The position numbers and the translations under genes are program-made. From NCBI GenBank assembly GCA_002314265.1, contig DCEW01000099.1, positions 1 to 19,292 on the forward strand: 19,292 nt of DNA, given 5' to 3'. Source of the DNA: Flavobacteriales bacterium UBA1820 (GTDB lineage: Bacteria > Bacteroidota > Bacteroidia > Flavobacteriales > UBA1820). The notes beneath the pieces are model-generated. The model did not search any database and was not told where the DNA came from. It saw nothing but the letters and a program-made list of their open reading frames with translations. This document shows positions 14,350 to 19,292 of this stretch, piece by piece (positions within the stretch are counted from its first letter, which is position 1; every line of letters starts with the position of its first letter).

Positions 14350-15039
14350 ATGGCAAAACTGACAAAGAACCAGAAAGTAGCTGTAGCCAAGCTTGAGAAG
14401 AACAAGCTCTACACCGTGGAAGAAGCGTGTGCGCTGGTAAAAGAAACCTCGACCACCAAATTCGACGCTTCGGTGGACATCGCCGTTCGCCTGGGCGTAG
14501 ACCCTCGTAAGGCCAACCAGATGGTTCGCGGCGTGGTATCCCTGCCCAACGGTACGGGTAAAAGCGTACGCGTGCTGGCGCTGGTAACCCCCGACAAGGA
14601 AGCGGAAGCGACCGAAGCCGGTGCCGACTACGTAGGTCTGGACGAATACCTGGACAAGATCAAAGGCGGCTGGGCCGATGTCGATGTGATCATCACCGTG
14701 CCGGCTGTAATGGGTAAGTTGGGACCTCTGGGTCGTATTCTGGGACCCCGCGGCCTGATGCCGAACCCCAAGTCCGGTACCGTAACGATGGAAGTGGGCA
14801 AAGCCGTCAAGGAAGTGAAAGCCGGTAAGATCGACTTCAAGGTCGACCGTTACGGGATCGTTCACGCCGCCATCGGCAAGGTATCGTTCGACGCGCCGAA
14901 AATCGCCGAGAACGCACTGGAGTTGCTCCACACTCTGAACAAGATGAAACCGGCCTCCGCCAAGGGCGTTTACATGAAGAGCGTTACGCTCTCCAGCACC
15001 ATGGGCCCGGGAGTACCCGTAGATCCGAAAACCGTCTAA
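14350..15039 (+). CDS. rplA: 50S ribosomal protein L1
   Basis: This 229-residue protein is the L1-stalk component that guides release of deacylated tRNA, and in many bacteria it represses its own operon. Family stretches are [20 protein letters not shown] (38-57, split as [12 protein letters not shown] and PRKANQ), [20 protein letters not shown] near 120-139, and the C-terminal [11 protein letters not shown]. Full length with no defect. The gap to rplJ is only 19 bases, leaving no room for the usual L10-binding leader. Confidence 0.98.
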   Translation: MAKLTKNQKVAVAKLEKNKLYTVEEACALVKETSTTKFDASVDIAVRLGVDPRKANQMVRGVVSLPNGTGKSVRVLALVTPDKEAEATEAGADYVGLDEYLDKIKGGWADVDVIITVPAVMGKLGPLGRILGPRGLMPNPKSGTVTMEVGKAVKEVKAGKIDFKVDRYGIVHAAIGKVSFDAPKIAENALELLHTLNKMKPASAKGVYMKSVTLSSTMGPGVPVDPKTV

Positions 15040-15058
15040 CTCCTAGAATGATAAGATT

Positions 15059-15601
15059 ATGACAAGAGAAGAGAAATCGCAGGTTATAGCCTCCATCACT
15101 CAGGAACTCGGCGGTCACGGCGTGATCTATCTGGCTGATATTTCCACCCTCAACGCTGCTGCCACCGACAAACTGCGCCGCGCTTGCTTCAACGCCGGTG
15201 TCCGTTTGGAAGTAGTCAAGAACACGCTTTTGGCCAAGGCGATGGAAGCCTGCGACAAGGATTTCCAGAACCTGACCGAAACCCTGAAGGGAAACACCGC
15301 TCTGATGCTTTTCAACGGAGCTGCCAATGTTCCCGGAAAGGTCATCAAGGAATTCCGTAAAAACTCCGAGCGCCCTCTGCTCAAAGGTGCATGGATCGAC
15401 AACGAGATCTATGTCGGCGATGAACAACTGGGTACCCTGGCCAGCATCAAGTCCCGCGAGGAACTCATCGGCGAAATCATCAGCCTGTTGCAGTCTCCGA
15501 TCCGCCGCCTGATCTCGGCTCTGGAGAACAAAGGCGAGGCAGCCGAAGCAAATGCAGAGGCCGCTGCTGCCGAAGAACCCAAAGCGGAATCCGCCGAATA
15601 A
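15059..15601 (+). CDS. rplJ: 50S ribosomal protein L10
   Basis: This 180-residue protein forms the base of the ribosomal stalk. The N-terminal domain (MTREEKSQVIASITQELGGHG) binds 23S rRNA, and the C-terminal helix (about 140-160) holds L7/L12 dimers. Central stretches RRACFNAGVRLEVVKNTLLAKA (split) and GNTALMLFN fit the family. The end is an alanine/glutamate-rich tail (EAAEANAEAAAAEEPKAESAE) of unknown purpose. rplL follows after 50 bases, so both stalk proteins are made from one transcript. Confidence 0.97.
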   Translation: MTREEKSQVIASITQELGGHGVIYLADISTLNAAATDKLRRACFNAGVRLEVVKNTLLAKAMEACDKDFQNLTETLKGNTALMLFNGAANVPGKVIKEFRKNSERPLLKGAWIDNEIYVGDEQLGTLASIKSREELIGEIISLLQSPIRRLISALENKGEAAEANAEAAAAEEPKAESAE

Positions 15602-15651
15602 TTCCATCGAAACGCATTTATCACATTATTAACTAAGTCAAAAAAATCAAA

Positions 15652-16026
15652 ATGGCAGATCTGAAACAACTCGCTGAAGAACTGGTGAACCTGAGCGTAA
15701 AAGATGTTCAGGAACTGGGCAACATACTCAAAGAAGAATACGGTATCGAACCCGCAGCCGCAGCCGTAGTGGTAGCCGCCGGAGACGGTGCTGGCGCTGC
15801 TGCAGCCGAGGAAAAGACCGAATTCGACGTGATCCTCAAAGAAGTAGGCGCAGAGAAACTGAAAGTCGTAAAGGCAGTCAAGGAACTCACCGGTCTCGGT
15901 CTGAAGGAAGCCAAGGAATTGGTAGACGGTGCTCCTTCCACCATCAAGGAAGGCCTGCCCAAGGACGAGGCAATGAACATCAAGAGCCACCTCGAAGAGG
16001 TAGGTGCCCAGGTAGAAGTCAAATAA
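15652..16026 (+). CDS. rplL: 50S ribosomal protein L7/L12
   Basis: This 124-residue stalk protein recruits translation factors such as EF-Tu and EF-G. The N-terminal dimerisation part (about 1-35) is followed by an alanine-rich hinge (about 36-55) and the globular C-terminal domain with [20 protein letters not shown] (about 70-89) and the conserved LVDGAP. The upstream 50-base gap is strongly A/T-rich with AAAAAAATCAAA just before the ATG. In a phylum that uses few Shine-Dalgarno sites this is the kind of context expected for very high translation, needed because L7/L12 is present in several copies per ribosome. Confidence 0.98.
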   Translation: MADLKQLAEELVNLSVKDVQELGNILKEEYGIEPAAAAVVVAAGDGAGAAAAEEKTEFDVILKEVGAEKLKVVKAVKELTGLGLKEAKELVDGAPSTIKEGLPKDEAMNIKSHLEEVGAQVEVK

Positions 16027-16043
16027 CCGGCTTCTTCCCTTTC

Positions 16044-16095
16044 AAAAGGCTTAGGTCGTAGCGGTTTTACAACCTCTAGGGGCCTAAGCCCTTTT
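16044..16095 (+). terminator. Attenuator-like hairpin between rplL and rpoB
   Basis: AAAAGGCTTAGG (16044-16055) can pair with CCTAAGCC-c-TTTT (16083-16095, one bulged C), followed by a T-rich stretch. An inner hairpin, AGGTCGTA (16053-16060) with TACAACCT, has one mismatch and shares AGG with the outer stem. Partial termination here would lower RNA-polymerase output relative to ribosomal proteins, as is known for the rplL-rpoB gap of E. coli. The remaining gap up to 16136 is A/T-rich and shows no gene. Confidence 0.65.
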
Positions 16096-16136
16096 GCTCT
16101 TTTATTCATTTTTCTTTTAATTTAAAATAAATTCCT

Positions 16137-19100
16137 TTGGCCCAGACTGTTAACCCCACCAGAGTCAGCTTTGCCTCGGTGAAGAATCCGGTCGACTATC
16201 CCGATTTTCTGGACATCCAGATCAAATCGTTCCGGGATTTCTTCCAACTCGAAACCAAATCTGACGAAAGAAAAAACGAAGGACTCTACAAGACTTTCTG
16301 CGAGAACTTCCCCATAACAGACACGCGAAACCAGTTTGTACTGGAGTTTATTGACTATTTCGTCGATCCGCCGCGCTACTCCATCGAGGAGTGCATCGAA
16401 CGCGGACTGACCTACAGCGTACCGCTGAAGGCCCGCCTGAAACTGTACTGCACCGATCCGGATCACGAGGACTTCGAGACCATCGTGCAGGACGTGTACT
16501 TGGGAACCATCCCGTACATGACCCCTTCGGGCACGTTCGTGATCAACGGAGCCGAACGCATCGTCGTCTCCCAGTTGCACCGTTCGCCCGGCGTATTCTT
16601 CGGGCAGTCTTTCCACGCCAACGGAACCAAACTTTACTCGGCGCGCATCATCCCCTTCAAGGGGTCGTGGATGGAATTCGCCACGGACATCAACAACGTG
16701 ATGTACGCCTACATCGACCGGAAAAAGAAACTCCCCCTCACTACCCTGCTGCGCGCCATCGGTTACGAACGCGACAAGGACATCCTCGACATCTTCGACT
16801 TGGCCGAGGAGGTGAAAGTGAGCAAAACGGGACTCAAAAAGTACATCGGCCGCCGTTTGGCTGCGCGCGTACTGAAAACCTGGGTGGAAGACTTCGTGGA
16901 CGAAGATACCGGCGAGGTCGTATCCATCGAACGTAACGAACAGATCCTCGACCGGGATACCATCCTGGAAAAGGAAAACATCGACGAGATCGTCGATGCC
17001 GGAGTGAAGACCATCCTCCTGCACAAGGAAGACAGCACCAGCTCCGAATATTCCATCATTTACAACACCCTTCAGAAAGACCCGACCAACTCCGAAAAGG
17101 AGGCCGTCGAACACATATACCGGCAGTTGCGCAACGCCGAACCGCCGGATGAAGAGACCGCACGCGGCATCATCGAAAAACTGTTCTTCTCGGACACCCG
17201 CTATTCGCTGGGCGATGTAGGCCGTTACCGGATCAACAAAAAACTGGGGCTCAACACCCCGCTGTCCGTACAGGTGCTCACCAAGGAGGACATCATCACC
17301 ATCGTGAAGTACCTGATCGAACTGATCAACTCCAAGAGCGAGGTGGACGACATCGACCACTTGTCCAACCGTCGCGTGCGCACCGTAGGCGAACAACTAG
17401 CCGCCCAGTTCGGCGTCGGCCTGGCGCGTATGGCCCGCACCATCCGTGAACGGATGAACGTGCGCGACAACGAGGTATTCACCCCGATCGACCTGATCAA
17501 TGCCAAGACGCTTTCCTCGGTGATCAATTCGTTCTTCGGCACCAACCAGCTCTCGCAGTTCATGGACCAGACCAACCCCTTGGCCGAGATCACGCACAAG
17601 CGTCGTCTCTCCGCCCTGGGTCCCGGCGGTCTGTCGCGCGAGCGTGCCGGCTTCGAGGTGCGCGACGTACACTACACGCACTACGGACGTCTTTGCCCGA
17701 TCGAAACACCGGAAGGTCCGAACATCGGTCTGATCTCCTCCTTGTGTGTTTACGCCAAGGTGGACGACATGGGCTTTATCCAAACGCCGTACCACGAGGT
17801 GGAAAACGGACGGGTGAAGTTTGAGAAAGAACCGGTGTACCTGAGTGCCGAATCGGAAGAAGGCAAGATCTTCACCCAGGCCAACATCGAGGTGGACGAT
17901 CAGGGCAACATCATTCCGGAGCGCGTCAAGGCCCGCAAGGAGAGCGACTTCCCGATCGTGGACCGCACCGAGGTGGACTACATGGACGTTGCCCCGAACC
18001 AGATCGCCTCCATCTCCGCATCGCTCATCCCGTTCCTGGAACACGACGACGCCAACCGCGCCCTGATGGGATCGAACATGATGCGTCAGGCCGTGCCCTT
18101 GCTCAAACCCGAAGCACCCATCGTCGGCACGGGTCTGGAAGCCCGCGTGGCCAAGGATTCCCGCGTACTGATGAACGCCGAAGGCTCGGGCGAAGTGGTC
18201 TACGTGGATGCCGACAAGATCACCATCCGCTACGACCGCACGGACGACCAGCGCTTGGTCAGCTTCGATCCGGACGAAAAGACGTATCACCTGATCAAAT
18301 TCCGCAAGACCAACCAGTCCACCAACATCACCCTGAAACCCATCGTCCGCAAGGGCGACCGGGTGGAAAAAGGCCAGGTACTGTGCGAGGGCTACGCTAC
18401 GCAAAACGGCGAATTGGCCCTGGGACGCAATCTTCTGGTGGCCTTCATGCCGTGGAAGGGATACAACTACGAGGACGGTATCGTCATCTCGCAGCGTGTA
18501 GTCAAGGAGGACATCTTCACCTCCATCCACATCGACGAATATCCGTTGGAAGTGCGCGACACCAAACTGGGTGCCGAGGAACTGACCAACGACATCCCGA
18601 ACGTATCCGAGGAAGCGACCAAGGAACTCGATGAAAACGGTATGATCCGCATCGGGGCCGAGGTCAACCCGGGCGACATCATCATCGGTAAGATCACCCC
18701 GAAGGGCGAATCGGATCCTTCGCCGGAAGAAAAGCTCCTGCGCGCCATCTTTGGCGACAAGGCCGGCGACGTCAAGGACGCTTCCCTGAAGGCCAACCCT
18801 TCGCTGCACGGAGTGGTGATCGGCAAAAAGCTGTTCTCGCGCGCCGTGAAGGACAAGAAACGCCGCAATGCCGACAAGGAAGAAATGGAGCGCCTGGATG
18901 CCGAATACGCCGCTTCGTTTGAAAAGTTGCGCGGCACGCTGCTCGAAAAGCTGTTCTCGATCGTCAACGGAAAGACCTCGCAGGGGGTTACCAACGACCT
19001 GGGCGAAGTGATCATTCCCAAGGGGACGAAATTCTCGCTCAAGATCCTCCAGTCGCTCGAGGACTACGAACATCTCAATACCTCCAACTGGACGGCGGAC

Positions 19101-19292
19101 AAGGCCAAGAACTTCCTCGTCTCGGAGCTCATCCACAACTTCAAGATCAAGGTAAACGACCTCCAGGGAGCCCTTCGCCGCGAGAAATTCACCCTGACGG
19201 TGGGCGACGAGCTGCCGGCCGGGATCATCAAGCTGGCCAAGGTTTACATCGCCAAGAAGCGCAAACTGCGCGTGGGCGACAAGATGGCCGGC
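16137..19292 (+). CDS. rpoB: DNA-directed RNA polymerase beta subunit, 3' end outside window
   Basis: 1052 codons are visible without a stop; relatives have about 1270. The frame has a TAA at 16128-16130 and no ATG near the start. TTG at 16137-16139 gives [20 protein letters not shown], which lines up with other Bacteroidales RpoB N-termini, so TTG is the likely start, with ATT at 16131 the only other choice. The protein forms half of the catalytic cleft. Seen motifs include the RNVxTxGE-like [11 protein letters not shown], the rifampicin pocket [20 protein letters not shown] (472-491) with wild-type-like S473, D477, H487 and S492, and [16 protein letters not shown]. It ends at GDKMAG, just before the conserved RHGNKG. 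Expression comes from the secE promoter, reduced by the hairpin at 16044-16095. Confidence 0.97.
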   Translation, partial: MAQTVNPTRVSFASVKNPVDYPDFLDIQIKSFRDFFQLETKSDERKNEGLYKTFCENFPITDTRNQFVLEFIDYFVDPPRYSIEECIERGLTYSVPLKARLKLYCTDPDHEDFETIVQDVYLGTIPYMTPSGTFVINGAERIVVSQLHRSPGVFFGQSFHANGTKLYSARIIPFKGSWMEFATDINNVMYAYIDRKKKLPLTTLLRAIGYERDKDILDIFDLAEEVKVSKTGLKKYIGRRLAARVLKTWVEDFVDEDTGEVVSIERNEQILDRDTILEKENIDEIVDAGVKTILLHKEDSTSSEYSIIYNTLQKDPTNSEKEAVEHIYRQLRNAEPPDEETARGIIEKLFFSDTRYSLGDVGRYRINKKLGLNTPLSVQVLTKEDIITIVKYLIELINSKSEVDDIDHLSNRRVRTVGEQLAAQFGVGLARMARTIRERMNVRDNEVFTPIDLINAKTLSSVINSFFGTNQLSQFMDQTNPLAEITHKRRLSALGPGGLSRERAGFEVRDVHYTHYGRLCPIETPEGPNIGLISSLCVYAKVDDMGFIQTPYHEVENGRVKFEKEPVYLSAESEEGKIFTQANIEVDDQGNIIPERVKARKESDFPIVDRTEVDYMDVAPNQIASISASLIPFLEHDDANRALMGSNMMRQAVPLLKPEAPIVGTGLEARVAKDSRVLMNAEGSGEVVYVDADKITIRYDRTDDQRLVSFDPDEKTYHLIKFRKTNQSTNITLKPIVRKGDRVEKGQVLCEGYATQNGELALGRNLLVAFMPWKGYNYEDGIVISQRVVKEDIFTSIHIDEYPLEVRDTKLGAEELTNDIPNVSEEATKELDENGMIRIGAEVNPGDIIIGKITPKGESDPSPEEKLLRAIFGDKAGDVKDASLKANPSLHGVVIGKKLFSRAVKDKKRRNADKEEMERLDAEYAASFEKLRGTLLEKLFSIVNGKTSQGVTNDLGEVIIPKGTKFSLKILQSLEDYEHLNTSNWTADKAKNFLVSELIHNFKIKVNDLQGALRREKFTLTVGDELPAGIIKLAKVYIAKKRKLRVGDKMAG

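Noticed and set aside
16122..19136. Two long minus-strand frames (424 and 579 codons) opposite rpoB
   Set aside because: The plus strand encodes unmistakable RpoB; the antisense frames are composition shadows rich in V, D, G and H.

Overview
The window looks like a chromosomal housekeeping locus from the phylum Bacteroidota, order Bacteroidales. Four things support this: promoters of the form TTTG-N19/20-TAnnTTTG, few clear Shine-Dalgarno sites, a GldH lipoprotein gene, and RpoB, EF-Tu and PdxJ sequences of Bacteroidales type. The high GC content would suit the Alistipes/Rikenellaceae group, but that placement is an inference. I see no transposon, phage, CRISPR array or plasmid gene, and the window is not an accessory island.

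Left part, all on the minus strand. The 5' end of rpsL (S12) runs off the left edge, driven by a consensus promoter and a leader of about 225 nt. Upstream of it is a seven-gene unit of about 7.8 kb that starts at a promoter near 8460 and ends at a hairpin at 555-594. In transcription order it encodes a U32-family RNA-hydroxylase-like protein, a 4Fe-4S ferredoxin, a RicT/PSP1 protein with a very long arginine/glycine-rich tail, the lipoprotein GldH, penicillin-binding protein 1A, a stand-alone GlmU-like beta-helix acyltransferase and PdxJ. Next come tRNA-Thr and tuf (own promoter and terminator), then xerC and hpf (own promoter and terminator).

Right part, all on the plus strand. A BASS-type membrane transporter gene diverges from xerC and is followed after 15 nt by tRNA-Trp and a strong terminator. 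A new promoter with a structured leader then starts secE-nusG-rplK-rplA-rplJ-rplL-rpoB. An attenuator-like hairpin lies between rplL and rpoB. The rpoB gene appears to start with TTG and is cut by the right edge.

The genes serve translation (EF-Tu, ribosomal proteins, tRNAs, HPF), transcription (RpoB, NusG), secretion (SecE), RNA modification or processing (U32 protein, RicT) and envelope building (PBP1A, GldH, GlmU-like protein). The most notable points are the rearranged order of the tuf/secE/rpoBC/rpsL region, a possible three-way-junction RNA in the secE leader, the U32-ferredoxin pair, the RicT tail and the TTG start of rpoB. No system that is clearly new is visible.
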